From: UBA2450 sp045226015
GTDB taxonomy: Bacteria; Bacillota_I; Bacilli_A; RFN20; CAG-826
Assembly (NCBI GenBank): GCA_045226015.1
Contig: JBGVBY010000009.1
Coordinates: 1-32,807 of the forward strand
Direction of reading: 5' to 3'
Length of the DNA stretch: 32,807 bases
Shown: one piece after another, positions 7,947-19,800 of the stretch
Layout of the letters: the number at the start of each line of letters is the position of its first letter
Position numbering within the stretch: position 1 is the stretch's first letter
Translations under genes and position numbers: made by a program
The notes under the pieces: model-generated
Databases searched by the model: none
Told to the model about the DNA's origin: nothing
Seen by the model: only the letters and a program-made list of their open reading frames with translations

Positions 7947-10900
7947 ATGAAAAAACCATTTATGAGAAATATTGCTTTAGGAGCGGCGTGTCTATTAGGA
8001 ATTGGCGCTCTTGTTGGAGTAGTTCACTCGGTTGTTAAGGACAATAACAACGTTGTTGCTGCAAGCGCTAAAAACGACGACTTTGATGGTAACGAAATCC
8101 ATTTCTGGACCGTTAACCACACTAGTGGAAGTAGTAGCGGCATTTGGCAGTGGTCTGGCTCATTTAAAAAGGGCTATGAAAACTCCAAGATTCAAGTTAA
8201 CGCGAATAGTTCATTTACCTTCACGCTTAAAGAATCAAATATTAATGCCTATTACGTTGTTTCCTATAAATTTAGGATTTATGTTGGTGCAAACATGAAA
8301 GTTGAAGTGAAGCGTGGTAGTACATCACTCTTCTCTAAAACTGCTACTTCAAGCCATGAAATGATAGATAAATCAAGTAGCTTTAATTCTTTAGCAGGAT
8401 CTGGTGACTTTACATTTACAATCACTAACAATAACAGTTCTCTTTCTGAAGAAATCTACTTTGATTCTGTTAACTTAAAAGTATATGCTTCACAAGAATA
8501 TGCGGCTACTATTGCTGCAGGTACTGGTGTAAGTAGCGTTTATCTTTCTACTAGTTCAAGCGCCACAAGTGGAAGCTCAAGTGGAACAAAGTTTGAAAAC
8601 GGAAAAACTGTTTATGGATTCGCCGTTTTAAAAGATGGATATAACCCTGCTTCTGGTTGGACTAAAGTCAGTGGAAACAAATACCGTGTTGGATCAAGAT
8701 ACATCGACGGCAGTTCTGTTGATTTTGGAACACAATCCACAACTAGTAAAATCACTTATTCTATTTCTTATAACTTAAATGGCGGTTCTGTTAGTGGCAC
8801 TAACCCAACAAGTTATAATGTTGAAACCGCTTCATTTACATTAACGAATCCAACTAAGACCGGTTATTCGTTTACTGGTTGGAGTGGAACTGGTATTTCT
8901 GGTACCTCTACCTCAGTTACAGTTAGTAAAGGTTCTATTGGTGATAGAAGTTACACCGCTAACTGGAATGCTAATAAATACACAGTTGCATATAACAAAA
9001 ATCAACCAAGTAATGCGTCCTCTAATGTAAGTGGTATGCCTTCTAACGCAACTTGGACATACGATGCTGATGGCACTTTAGGTGCAGCCCCATCTTTAAC
9101 TGGTTGGACATTTGGTGGATGGTATAAAGAAGCCTCATGTACCAACAAAGTTGGTAATGGTGGACAAAAACTCACTAAACCAAACTTAACTGCTACTAAT
9201 AATGCGACCGTTAACCTTTATGCGAAATGGACCGCTAATACATACACAGTTACTTATAACGGAAATAAACCTGCTGGAGCTCCTAGTGGTGCCGAAGTTA
9301 CTAACTTACCAGCTGACGCAACTTGGACATATGATAACATAAGCGCATACACTTTAGGTGCAGCCCCAACTTTTGTTGATGGATATACATTCATGGGCTG
9401 GTATAAAGAAGCTAGCTGCTCTACTAAAGTTGGTGATGCTGGTGAATCATTAACCAAACCAAACTTAACTACAGTTGATAATGCAACTGTTACTTTATAT
9501 GCGAAATGGGTCTTTGATGAAAACGTCCAAGCTGTTGTTGATAAAATCAACGATATCGGTGATGTTGATTACCCAGATAGTAAGCAAGACATTATCGACG
9601 CTGAAGATGCATATAATGGCTTAAGTGATAATTATAAAGCTGTTATTGACTCTGAAGGCTATAAGGCTATTTTAGATGATGCAAGAAGCGAATATGAAGA
9701 TCAACGTAGTGATGCTAGACAAGAAGTCATTGATGCGATTGAGGCAATCGGAGAAGTTTCTTATCCAGATAGTAAAGAAGACATTCTTGACGCCGAAGCA
9801 TTATATGCCGCTTTAGATGATGATGATAAGAATGTTGAATTCATTCCAAATCAACAAACTATGTTTGATGATAGAAGCGCTTATGAAGGCCTTCGTGAAG
9901 ATGCTAGACAAGAAGTCATTACAGCGATTGAGGCAATCGGAGATATTTCTTATCCAGGTAGTAAAGAAGCTCTTGTTCACGCTGAAGAATTATATGATGC
10001 ATTAGATGATGATGATAAGAACTCTACATTCATCACAAACCAAGCTGTTAAAGAAGCCGCTAGAGACGCTTATAACGGTCAAAGAGTAGACGCTGTTAAT
10101 GCAGTCATCGCGGAAATTAATAAAATTAATCAACCATTTGATGAAAATCGTGAAACCCAAATTAATTCTGCTGACACAATGTTCAACGCTTTAGACGAAG
10201 ATGAACAAAATAGTACTTGGGTTACTAACTTAGCAAGATTACAAGACGCTCATAAAGCAGACGAAGTCGCTGATATGTTTGAAGCTTTAGGTCCTGCTAG
10301 TGACACTGACGAATTTAGAAATAAAGTAGAAGCCGCTAGAGACGCTTATATTGCTTTAACCGATAATCAAGAAGCATTTATCTCTTCTGATTTACTTAAT
10401 TTATTAGAAGAAAGAGAAGCTGCGATTATAGTTATGGACACAATCAATGCAATTGGTGATCCACACTGGACAAGTGAATCCAAAGCATTAATTGACGCTG
10501 CTAATAATGCTTATAATCAATATATTGATAATGGTTATCCACATGCATTAATTGCAAATTATCAAACTCTTGTGGACGCCAATACTGATTATAATAACGT
10601 TCAATCATTTGTTGACAAAGTCAACAATATTGCACCAGTTGAATACACTGAAGCTTGTAAAGAATTAATCGATTTAGCTCGTGATTACTTTGAAGATGGA
10701 TTAGACACCGATCAACAAGGTATTGTTCACGAAGACGCTCAAAACTACTACCAATTATTAGTGGATTATGAAAAAGCGTATGAAGCGATGAGATTAATCG
10801 ATGCGATTGGAGATATGGAAAATGATCCAGAATGTGGAGAAAGAATCGAAGCTGCTAGAGATTATTTAGATAGCCTTGATCCAAATACTCAACTTCCACT

Positions 10901-13199
10901 TGTTGACACTGATTTAATCAAAGTCTTAGAAGATGATGAAGCTGCTTGGGAAGTTATTATTACAATCAACGACTTATTCCCAATGGAATATGGACAAGCT
11001 CAAGTTGATGCAATTAATGAAGCTAGAAGCGATTACAATGCTTTAAGTGAAGATCAACAAGACCTCGTTGTTAATTATGATATGCTTCAAAAAGCGGAAA
11101 CTGATTACGCTGCTGTAGAAGCTGTTGTTACTTTAATCAACAACATCGGAGATATTAGATTCAATGAAGAAAGCGATAATAAGATTGTTGAAGCTAGAAC
11201 TGCTTATGAAAATTTAGAAGACGATCAAAAAGCGTTCTTCCCAGAAGATGTTCTTCAAAGTCTTGAAGACTATGAAAAAGCGTGGGAAGCATTAGAAAGA
11301 TTTTACGCTATTGGAGAAGTTACTAATGACACTGAAAGTGCAGATAGAATTCAAAGTGCTAGAGATTTCTATGATTCTTTAACTGACGAACAAAAAGAAT
11401 TAATCGACGTTAAAGATTTCTCAGTCTTATCAAGTGCCGAAGATAGATATGCAGAAATTAAGAAAGAAAATCAAACCTTAGTAATTAGCTTACTCGTAGT
11501 GGTTTCCTTAGTGCTTCTTGGTGGTTTATTCTTCTTATTCCTTCTCTTAAAGAGAAAGAAAGATAAAGATGATGAAGATAAAGGCAATAAGAAAGGTACA
11601 GTTAAGGCTATGTCAGTTTCTGGACTCGTCTTATTAAGCAACTTCTTTGGCACTCCATTCATTATCCTTTATGTCATCGCTGGAATTGCCGCTCTTATTT
11701 GGATCGCTAACTTAGTGATAACGGTTCGTAGAAAGATTAATAAGAAAAACGAAAAAGTTCTTAGTAGTAATGAGGAAGAAGAAGTTGAAACTGTGACCGA
11801 TGAAAAAGGTAATGTCTTCCAAATTAGATATGTGAAGTCATTTACCGCGAAACTCATCCAATCACCAAAAGAAACTAAAAAATATTACGAAGAACTTAAA
11901 AATGAAGTTCTCTCATATAAAAAGACCAACTCTCGTATTAGTTGGCATTATGATGCGATTAATGCAGGTAGAGACTATGTCTTAAAGTTTGCAGTCAGAG
12001 GAAAAACACTTTGTGTTTATCTCCCATTAGACGCCGATAAACTTGAAGAAAAATATAAAGTCGAAAAAGTCGAAAGCAAGAAGTTTGAAGACACTCCATG
12101 CTTATACCGTATTAAAAACGATAGAAGACTTGGCTATGCAAAAGATTTAATCGCTATGGTAGCCGCTAAGCTTGGTTTAGAAAAAGGTGAAGAACAACAC
12201 GAAGTGTACTCTAACCTTCCATATGAAGAAAATAAACCACTCGTGGCAAAAGGCTTAATAAAAGAACAAAAAGTTCAAATCAATAAACCAGCTGAGTCTC
12301 AAATTGTTGAAAGCAAAGTCAACGCTGATGGAGATGAAATTGTAGTTGAAAGAGATAGTAGTGGTAATCTCGTTGAGATTAGATTCATTAAATCTTTCAC
12401 TGCTAAACTTTCTCAAGCAGAAGATGTCACTAAAAACTATTACAACATTTTAAAGAATTATGTTCTTTCCTATAAAGACACCCATTCCCGTGTTAGCTGG
12501 CATTATGACGCGTTTAATATTGGTAGAGACTACATCTTAAAGTTCGCTATTAGAGGTAAAACATTATGTGTGTTCTATGCTTTAGATGCTTCTAAACTTG
12601 ATGATAAATATAAAGTAGAAACCGCTAAAGGCAAGAAATATGAAGATGTTCCATGTTTATATCGTATTAAAAACGATCGTAGATGCGAATATGCGAAAGA
12701 ATTAATCGACTTATTAATGAAGAAACTCAAAGTCGAAAAAGGTAAGGAACTTAATGATGATTATCGCATTCCTTACCAAGACACTAAGAAGTTACTCGCT
12801 AAAGGTTTGATTAAAGAAGTCAAAACCAAGATTAAGGGTAACGAAGAAGCTCTTACAGCGCATGAACACTTTGACTCCATTTCCGTAAGTAGAGCGGACG
12901 AAACAATGTCTGATGAAGCTGCAGAACACGCGATTGAAATGGATACAGTCCATCATCATCAATCAGGTTCTAAAGAGGTTATTAACATTGACACTCTTTC
13001 TCAAAACTTTAATGACGGAGATATAGTGGACTTAGAAGCTCTTAAAAAGAAGAAACTTGTTTCTTCTAAATGTGGATATGTCAAAGTATTAGCAAGAGGT
13101 ACTCTTGATAAGAGACTCATTGTTGATTTAGATGACTATTCTATTCAAGCTGTTAAAATGATCGTCTTAATGGATGGTCATGCGAAAAAGATTAAATAA
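7947..13199 (+). CDS. Giant surface protein: InlB-type repeats, 11 helical repeats, three membrane helices, cytoplasmic tail ending in a uL15-like domain
   Basis: 1750 aa. A signal peptide covers about 1-37 (cut near AASA). Residues 40-265 look like beta-sandwich modules. Residues 270-521 hold three InlB/Flg_new-type beta repeats with GYSFTGW, GGWYKEASC and LYAKW motifs. Residues 525-1170 hold eleven repeats of about 55-63 aa with the pattern I-x-x-IG-x-V ... ARxAYxxLxxDQK. One helix (about 1177-1200) and a hairpin of two (about 1221-1258) cross the membrane. The tail contains two related domains (about 1277-1415 and 1456-1604) sharing KSFTAKL, YYxxLKN, SWHYDA, RGKTLCV and CLYRIKNDRR, each followed by a PYxxxKxLxAKGLIKE element. 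I do not know a name for this domain. An acidic/His-rich linker leads to residues 1680-1750, which follow the C-terminal half of ribosomal protein L15. It is likely a surface adhesin or sensor with cytoplasmic contacts. Confidence 0.88.
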   Translation: MKKPFMRNIALGAACLLGIGALVGVVHSVVKDNNNVVAASAKNDDFDGNEIHFWTVNHTSGSSSGIWQWSGSFKKGYENSKIQVNANSSFTFTLKESNINAYYVVSYKFRIYVGANMKVEVKRGSTSLFSKTATSSHEMIDKSSSFNSLAGSGDFTFTITNNNSSLSEEIYFDSVNLKVYASQEYAATIAAGTGVSSVYLSTSSSATSGSSSGTKFENGKTVYGFAVLKDGYNPASGWTKVSGNKYRVGSRYIDGSSVDFGTQSTTSKITYSISYNLNGGSVSGTNPTSYNVETASFTLTNPTKTGYSFTGWSGTGISGTSTSVTVSKGSIGDRSYTANWNANKYTVAYNKNQPSNASSNVSGMPSNATWTYDADGTLGAAPSLTGWTFGGWYKEASCTNKVGNGGQKLTKPNLTATNNATVNLYAKWTANTYTVTYNGNKPAGAPSGAEVTNLPADATWTYDNISAYTLGAAPTFVDGYTFMGWYKEASCSTKVGDAGESLTKPNLTTVDNATVTLYAKWVFDENVQAVVDKINDIGDVDYPDSKQDIIDAEDAYNGLSDNYKAVIDSEGYKAILDDARSEYEDQRSDARQEVIDAIEAIGEVSYPDSKEDILDAEALYAALDDDDKNVEFIPNQQTMFDDRSAYEGLREDARQEVITAIEAIGDISYPGSKEALVHAEELYDALDDDDKNSTFITNQAVKEAARDAYNGQRVDAVNAVIAEINKINQPFDENRETQINSADTMFNALDEDEQNSTWVTNLARLQDAHKADEVADMFEALGPASDTDEFRNKVEAARDAYIALTDNQEAFISSDLLNLLEEREAAIIVMDTINAIGDPHWTSESKALIDAANNAYNQYIDNGYPHALIANYQTLVDANTDYNNVQSFVDKVNNIAPVEYTEACKELIDLARDYFEDGLDTDQQGIVHEDAQNYYQLLVDYEKAYEAMRLIDAIGDMENDPECGERIEAARDYLDSLDPNTQLPLVDTDLIKVLEDDEAAWEVIITINDLFPMEYGQAQVDAINEARSDYNALSEDQQDLVVNYDMLQKAETDYAAVEAVVTLINNIGDIRFNEESDNKIVEARTAYENLEDDQKAFFPEDVLQSLEDYEKAWEALERFYAIGEVTNDTESADRIQSARDFYDSLTDEQKELIDVKDFSVLSSAEDRYAEIKKENQTLVISLLVVVSLVLLGGLFFLFLLLKRKKDKDDEDKGNKKGTVKAMSVSGLVLLSNFFGTPFIILYVIAGIAALIWIANLVITVRRKINKKNEKVLSSNEEEEVETVTDEKGNVFQIRYVKSFTAKLIQSPKETKKYYEELKNEVLSYKKTNSRISWHYDAINAGRDYVLKFAVRGKTLCVYLPLDADKLEEKYKVEKVESKKFEDTPCLYRIKNDRRLGYAKDLIAMVAAKLGLEKGEEQHEVYSNLPYEENKPLVAKGLIKEQKVQINKPAESQIVESKVNADGDEIVVERDSSGNLVEIRFIKSFTAKLSQAEDVTKNYYNILKNYVLSYKDTHSRVSWHYDAFNIGRDYILKFAIRGKTLCVFYALDASKLDDKYKVETAKGKKYEDVPCLYRIKNDRRCEYAKELIDLLMKKLKVEKGKELNDDYRIPYQDTKKLLAKGLIKEVKTKIKGNEEALTAHEHFDSISVSRADETMSDEAAEHAIEMDTVHHHQSGSKEVINIDTLSQNFNDGDIVDLEALKKKKLVSSKCGYVKVLARGTLDKRLIVDLDDYSIQAVKMIVLMDGHAKKIK
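9711..10088 (+). repeat. Two tandem 189-bp units with high DNA identity inside the giant surface gene
   Basis: Units 9711-9899 and 9900-10088 both begin GATGCTAGACAAGAAGTCAT and remain nearly identical for their first ~70 bases, with a preserved 63-codon period. The other helical repeats of the protein are related only at protein level, so this pair looks like a recent duplication or gene-converted pair. Confidence 0.8.
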
Positions 13200-13220
13200 T
13201 ATAATCTCAATATTTAATTA

Positions 13221-13248
13221 GACTAAGGTTAATTTCCTTAGTCTTTTT
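13221..13248 (+). terminator. Rho-independent terminator after the giant surface gene
   Basis: GACTAAGG (13221-13228) and CCTTAGTC (13236-13243) form a perfect 8-bp stem with a 7-base loop, followed by TTTTT. It separates the surface gene from the NRPS operon. Confidence 0.85.
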
Positions 13249-13257
13249 ATTTTTAGT

Positions 13258-13266
13258 TGCTATAAT
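13258..13266 (+). promoter_or_regulatory. Extended -10 promoter (TGCTATAAT) of the NRPS operon
   Basis: TGCTATAAT fits the extended -10 consensus TGnTATAAT. It ends six bases before the GTG at 13273, so transcription should start on or next to the start codon. No useful -35 is seen; its place is taken by the preceding terminator. This is the only promoter seen for the whole 12-kb operon. Confidence 0.6.
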
Positions 13267-13272
13267 AAAAGC

Positions 13273-13866
13273 GTGCACATTATCAAAGTAATATTTGTTA
13301 ATACAAATAGTTTGTCTATGAAAGAACTTTTAGGGTCTTCTTTTTTGAGTAATGAAAATATTAACGATATTAAGCGATTCAAAATGGAAGAGAATCAAAA
13401 AGAAAAAGCGTGTTCTTATATTCTAAAAAACAAATATATCAAAGAGTATCACGTTAATGAAAACGGTAAACCAATAAGTAATGATATCTATTTCAATGTC
13501 AGCCACTCTAAAGGAGCGGTAGTGTTCACTAAAGACACCTTACCGATAGGAATTGATATTGAAAAGATTAGAGAATATCATAACGATTTATCAGATTATA
13601 TTTCTTCTAAAGAAGAAAAAGATTATACTAAAGACAGTATTACTTTTTACGAAGTGTGGACTAATAAAGAGTCGCTCACTAAATGTATTGGAACTGGTAT
13701 AAAAGAGAAAATCAAAGATATCCCTTCTTTACCTATTAACGGAAAGAAGACTTATAAAGAAAAAGCTTACTTTAGTAATACAGTTAAATATAAGGACTAC
13801 ATTATCTCTATAACTAGAGAAAGCGAGACACCATTTGAAATAGAAATAACGGAGGAACAGTTATGA
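13273..13866 (+). CDS. Sfp-type 4'-phosphopantetheinyl transferase
   Basis: 197 aa. It transfers phosphopantetheine from CoA to the carrier-domain serine of the adjacent NRPS. Visible family motifs are FNVSHSKGAVV (about 75-85), the Mg-binding GIDIEKI (about 95-101) and WTNKESLTKCIGTGI (about 136-150, the usual W-x-x-KE-(A/S)-x-x-K block). The length is slightly below the common 220-240 aa but the core is intact. The GTG start gives the expected first beta strand and no in-frame ATG comes earlier. No Shine-Dalgarno precedes it, so the message is predicted to be leaderless. The last four bases overlap the NRPS start (ATGA), showing that the two are made together. The transferase could also serve other carrier proteins in the cell. 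Confidence 0.93.
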   Translation: MHIIKVIFVNTNSLSMKELLGSSFLSNENINDIKRFKMEENQKEKACSYILKNKYIKEYHVNENGKPISNDIYFNVSHSKGAVVFTKDTLPIGIDIEKIREYHNDLSDYISSKEEKDYTKDSITFYEVWTNKESLTKCIGTGIKEKIKDIPSLPINGKKTYKEKAYFSNTVKYKDYIISITRESETPFEIEITEEQL

Positions 13867-16800
13867 ACAAACGTTACCCATTATCTAAAAGTGAAGAAGG
13901 AATTTATATTTCTTCATTAAATTCCGGAGATGCTTATAACCTTGCTCACGTAGTGAACTTAGGAAAAGATGTTTCTTTAGATAAAGTTAAAGGAGCTTTA
14001 AAGAAAGTTTTTGAGGCGCATCCATATTTATTTACTGTTCTTTCAATTGATGAAAATGGCAATATTGTTAAATCTATTTCTCCTTCTGAAGTTGAAGTTA
14101 AGTTAGAAGAAGTCAAAGAATTAAAGATTGATTCTAAACCATATGAATTACTTGACTCACCTTTATATAGATTCAAACTCTACAAAGTTAATGATGAATA
14201 TGTTTTCTATTTTGATTTCCATCATATCATTATGGACGGTAGTTCTATCCATATCTTTATTAATGATTTCTTTAACGCTCTTGAAAATAAAGAACTCGTA
14301 AAAGAGAAAGTTGATGCGAATGAATATTCATTAAAAGAAAAAGAGTCTCTAGGCTCTAAAGAATATGAAGCCTCTAAAGAGTATTATGAAAAACTTGTTG
14401 GTGGAGTGGAGACTGATTCTACCCCTGTAGAAGATAAAGCGGACAAAGAAGTGAGCTACGGAAATATCCGTATTCCTTTAGATATTACTGATGAAGAAGT
14501 TAAGAGTTTAACAAAGAAACTTAAAGTCAAAACATCTTCCTTCTTCTTGAGTGCATTCTCCTTTTTACTCAGTAAGATCAATATGGAAAACGAATCTCTT
14601 TTCCTCACCGTTCATAATGGAAGAGATGAATCTACTTCTCATAGCGTCGGTTCTTACGTAAAGACATATCCACTTTATTTGTCTTATTCAGACGAAGATA
14701 AAGTTAGTGACTATTTGTTAAAAACAAACGAGCAAGTTATTAATAATGTTAAAAATAACGTTTATCCATTCGCGGACATGAATAAAGACTTAGGAGTAAG
14801 CGCGGATGTACTTTTTGCTTATCAAGGTGATTATTTCTATTCTGGCGAATATAAAAATAAACTCGTAGAGGTTACTCCTTTACTTAGAAAAGACGGAAAA
14901 GAAAAACTCAGTGTCGAAGTTCATCGTCTTAACGGTAAGTTCTTAATCTGGATGGAATATCGTAGCGACCTTTATCTAGAGTCTACGATTAAACATTTAA
15001 TTAAAGAGTACAACATTGTCATGAAAGAGTTCTTGAAGAAAGAACGTCTTATTGATGTTGATTTATTAGATGAAAAAGAAACAAAGTTACTCGATTCATT
15101 TAATAATACGAACTTCCCTTATATTGAAGATAATAGGACCATCCTTGATGATTTCTTAGAAGTGGTGAAGAAGCACCCTAACGAAGTAGCGGTTGTCTTT
15201 AAAGATAAGAAGTTTACATATAAAGAAGTTGATGAAATATCGACAAGGATTGCTAATGAGTTAATTAAACTCGGCGCAAAAAAAGAGAAAGTCGTTTCTA
15301 TTTTAGTTAAGAAATCTGAATACATCGTTTTAGCGAGCTTAGGTGTTATTAAATCAGGTGCAGCATATCAACCACTTGATCCAACTTATCCAAAAGATCG
15401 TTTATCTTTCATGGTTAAAGATTCAAGTGCAATTATTTTAATTCGAGATCGTGAACTTAACGATTTAGTGGAAGACTTTAACGGAAAAGAAATATTCACT
15501 GATGAATTATTGTCCTTTAAGGATAATAGTGAAATTAAAACTAAACCATCTCCTGAAGATTTATTCATTATGCTATATACTTCAGGATCTACTGGAGTGC
15601 CTAAAGGAGTCATGCTTGAGCATGGTAATATCTTTAGTTTTTGTAGATACTACCGTAATGAATTTGGTTTAGGAGTAGGATGTAAAAACGCTGCATATGC
15701 TTCTTATGGCTTTGATGCGGATATGATGGACTTATATCCTTCTTTAACTAGTGGAGCCACTGTTTATATCATTCCTGACGAAATGAGACTTAATCTCGTG
15801 GAATTAGGCGAATATTATAGCCAAAACGGTATTACTCACGCTTTTATGACTACCCAAGTTGGTAGACAATTTATCAGTGAGATTAAAGTTAAATCTCTTC
15901 AATACTTCATGGTGGGTGGAGAAAAGCTTGTTCCTATGGATCCACCTAAAGGTGTTAAATTTTATAACTTATATGGACCTACTGAAGGAACGGTGTTTTG
16001 CTCTAGTAAACTTGTTGATAAATATTATCACCGCATCCCAATTGGAAAATGTTTAACTGACTATAAGATTTATGTCTTAGATAAAAATAAGAAGAGACTT
16101 CCTATTCTCACTAGTGGAGAACTATATATTTCTGGTCCTCAAGTCGCTAGAGGTTATTTAAATAGAGAAAAAGAGAATAACGAAGCTTTCTTGAAGAATA
16201 GCTTCACTAAGGAAGAGAAGTTTGAAAGATTATATAAGACCGGTGATATTGTTCGTTTACTTGAAGATGGAACGATTGATTTTATTGGAAGAAAAGACGG
16301 ACAAGTCAAAATTAGAGGTTTTAGAGTGGAACTCTCTGAAGTTGAAAAAGTCATTAGAGATTATCCAAATATTAAAGATGCGACTGTTAAAGATTTCACT
16401 GACCCAAGTGGGGTGAAATATATCGTTGCTTATGTCGTTAGTGATTCTTCAATTAATGTTGAAGATCTTAATAACTTCATTTTAGAGAGAAAACCACCTT
16501 ATATGGTGCCTGCTTATACGATGCAGATTGATAAGATTCCTCTAAACCAAAACCAAAAAGTAAATAAAAGAGCGCTTCCTGTTCCTGACATTAAAGTCGA
16601 AGAGAAGGTTGCTCCAAGAAATAAAGATGAACAAGATATCTTTGATATCTTAAAAGATGTATTAGGACATGATCAGTTCGGAGTTACTAATGATATCTTT
16701 GAAGTGGGTTTAACTTCTGTATCTTCAATTAGATTCACTATCCTTTTATCAAAGAAATATGGTAAGTCAGTTGATAGTAGTGATCTTAAAGCGCATTCAT

Positions 16801-19800
16801 CTATCTCCTCTTTAGCGAGCTTCTTACTTAATAAAGAAGAAGATAAGACTTATGAAGAACAAGATGAATACCCATTAACCAAAACTCAAGAAGGTATATT
16901 TGTTGAATGTGTTTCTAAGGCTAATTCCACAAACTACAACATTCCTTACTTATTCAAACTCGATAAGAAGATGGACCTTAATAAACTTAAGGAATCTGTT
17001 ATTAAGACAATTGATAATCACCCATATTTAAAATCAACCTTACATATGCTTGATAGTGGTGATGTTGTCTTAAGAAGAAATAATGAACCCGCAAAAGTTG
17101 AAATTGTTAATAAAGAGATTGATAAGTCTACTTTAGTTAGACCATTCTCAATCTTAGATTCTTCTTTATATCGTGTTGAGATATACGAAGGTAAAGACAA
17201 TTACTTGTTCTTAGATTTCCATCACATTCTATGTGACGGAACTTCGGAAGCAATTATCTTAAACGATATTAATGAAGCCTATTTAGGAAAAGATTTAGTT
17301 AAAGAATCCTATAGCGGTTTTGAAGTAGCGTTAAAAGAGAAAGATGATTTAGCCTCAGATAAACTTAAGATCGCGAAAGATTTCTATAATAATGTCTTAA
17401 AAGACGTTGATGGAGAATATGTCTTAAAGAAAGATTTAAAAGTTAAAGAAGAATCTAAACTTAAATCCGTTGATAAAGAACTCAAAGTAGATAATAACGT
17501 TGTCTCTAACTTTGTTAGTGGTAATAAGTTAACTAATAATGCCTTATTCAATTTCGCATTTGCGTTCACTTTATCTAAATTCATCTATAAAGATGATTCT
17601 TTATACGAGACTATTTATAACGGTAGAAAGTCTTCTAAAGTGATGAACACTGTGTCAATGCTTGTTAAGACTTTACCAGTGTATATCAAATATCAAGAAG
17701 ATGACGCTATCCTTAGTAAAGTTAAGGAGATGCAAGAGCTCCTTCTTGGATTAGAAGAAAATGATTTATATTCCTTTGGAGATGTCGCTAACGACTATAA
17801 CTTAAAGGCAAATATTATCTTTGCTTATCAAGGAGATAACTTTAACTTTGAAGAAATTGGAGGATTTAAAGTCACTCCTATCCTACTTGAAAGTGATACT
17901 CCTAAGAGTGATTTCGGTTTAGATATTTTCTTAGAAAATGGTAAATATCGCGCTCATTATGAATGGGATGAAGCAATTTATAATGATGAGACAATTAATT
18001 CCTTTAACCGCTTATATGAACTCGTTCTTAATGAGCTATTAACTAAAACTAATATCAAAGATATTAATTGTCTTCCAAAAGTCGATGAAGAACTTTATAA
18101 GAAATTTAATGACACCGATGTAGAGATGCCAAAAGACATCACTGTGAATAAGCTTCTTGAAGGTCATGCTGAAACTAAGCCGGACAAAGTAGCGGTTAAA
18201 GCTAAAAACGGTAAGCTTACATATAAAGAACTTAACGAAAATGCGAATAAAGTTGCTCATAATCTTCTAGATTTAGGAGTTTCTTTAGGTGAATGTGTTG
18301 TGATGTTTATGCCGCGAATCAAGGAAGCCTATGTTGTTAGACAAGGTATAGTTAAATCTGGTGGAGCGTTTGTTCCGGTTGATCCTAAATATCCTGATGA
18401 AAGGGTGAACTATATTATCACTGATTCTCATAGTAAATATTTAATTTCCACTCGTGAAATCATTGATAGTAAGAAAGATTTGATTAAGGCTACTAAGGTT
18501 AAAGCAATTGCGATTGAAGATATTTTAGATAGTAAGAAAATCACTAATCCGAATATCAAGATTCCTCAATCCTCAATGGCGTATGTTATCTATACTTCAG
18601 GTTCGACTGGTAAACCTAAAGGAGTGATGATCGCTCATAAGAACTTACTTAACTATGTTTTAGATGGTTCTAACTTAGCAACCATTATTTATCGAGAAAT
18701 AGGAGAAGAATGTGTTAGCTGTTCTTTCGCTTCACTTTCATTTGATGCTTCTTTACAAGAAGAATTCGTTCCTTTAACTCATGGATACACCGCAGTTATT
18801 GCTAGTGAAGAAGAAATTGAAAACCCAATGCTTCTCGCTAAGACCTTAAAAGAGAATCACGTTAAATATATGTTTATGACTCCTTCCTTCGTGTCTAACT
18901 TATTAGACATTGATGAGTTTGTTGATGCCTTAAAAGGATTTAAAGCATTAGATATGGGGGCAGAAGCTGTTCCTATGGAACTCTGTAATAGACTTAGAAG
19001 TTTAGGAGTTAATGCGAAGTTATTAAATGGTTATGGTCCAACCGAAACCACAATTACAGCGACATATTCTGTCGTTAAAGATAAATACATGACAATTGGA
19101 TCTCCTGTTGCGAATACAAAAGTCCATATCTTAGATAAACACGGACACATCTTACCAATCAATGCGATTGGAGACTTAACAATAAGTGGAGAATCCGTAG
19201 GATTAGGATATCTTGGACTTAAAGAAAAGACTGAAGAAGCCTTTATTAAAGTTCGTGGATTAAATGCATATCGAAGTGGAGATATGGCTAGAGTCAACTC
19301 TGAAGGTAATGTTGAATTCTTTGGTCGACTTGATAATCAAGTTAAATTAAGAGGACTAAGAGTTGAACTCGATGAAATTGAAAGAGTGCTTAATTCTTAC
19401 CCAAGTGTTACTAGAAGTATTATTTTGGTGAAGTCTAGTACAGTTGAAGGTGACTATTTAGCAGCCTATTTCACTGCCTCTACTCAAGTTAATAAAGATG
19501 ATTTACTCTCTCATATGGGTAAATATTTGACTCCATATATGGTGCCTAAAGTGGTGATGCAATTAGATAAGTTCCCACTTACTCCTAATGGAAAAATTGA
19601 TAAGAAGTCACTTCCAGAAATTGAAGTGAAGTTTGAACAAAAAGAAATTAAATCCGCTTCTAATGAATTAGAAGAAAAACTCTTATCGTTATTTAAGAAA
19701 GCCTTAGGCAAAGATAATGTTGGAGTGGATGATGATTTCTTTGAACTTGGAGGAACTTCTTTAAGTGTCTCTAAAGTTGCGATGCTCGCTCTTAATATGG

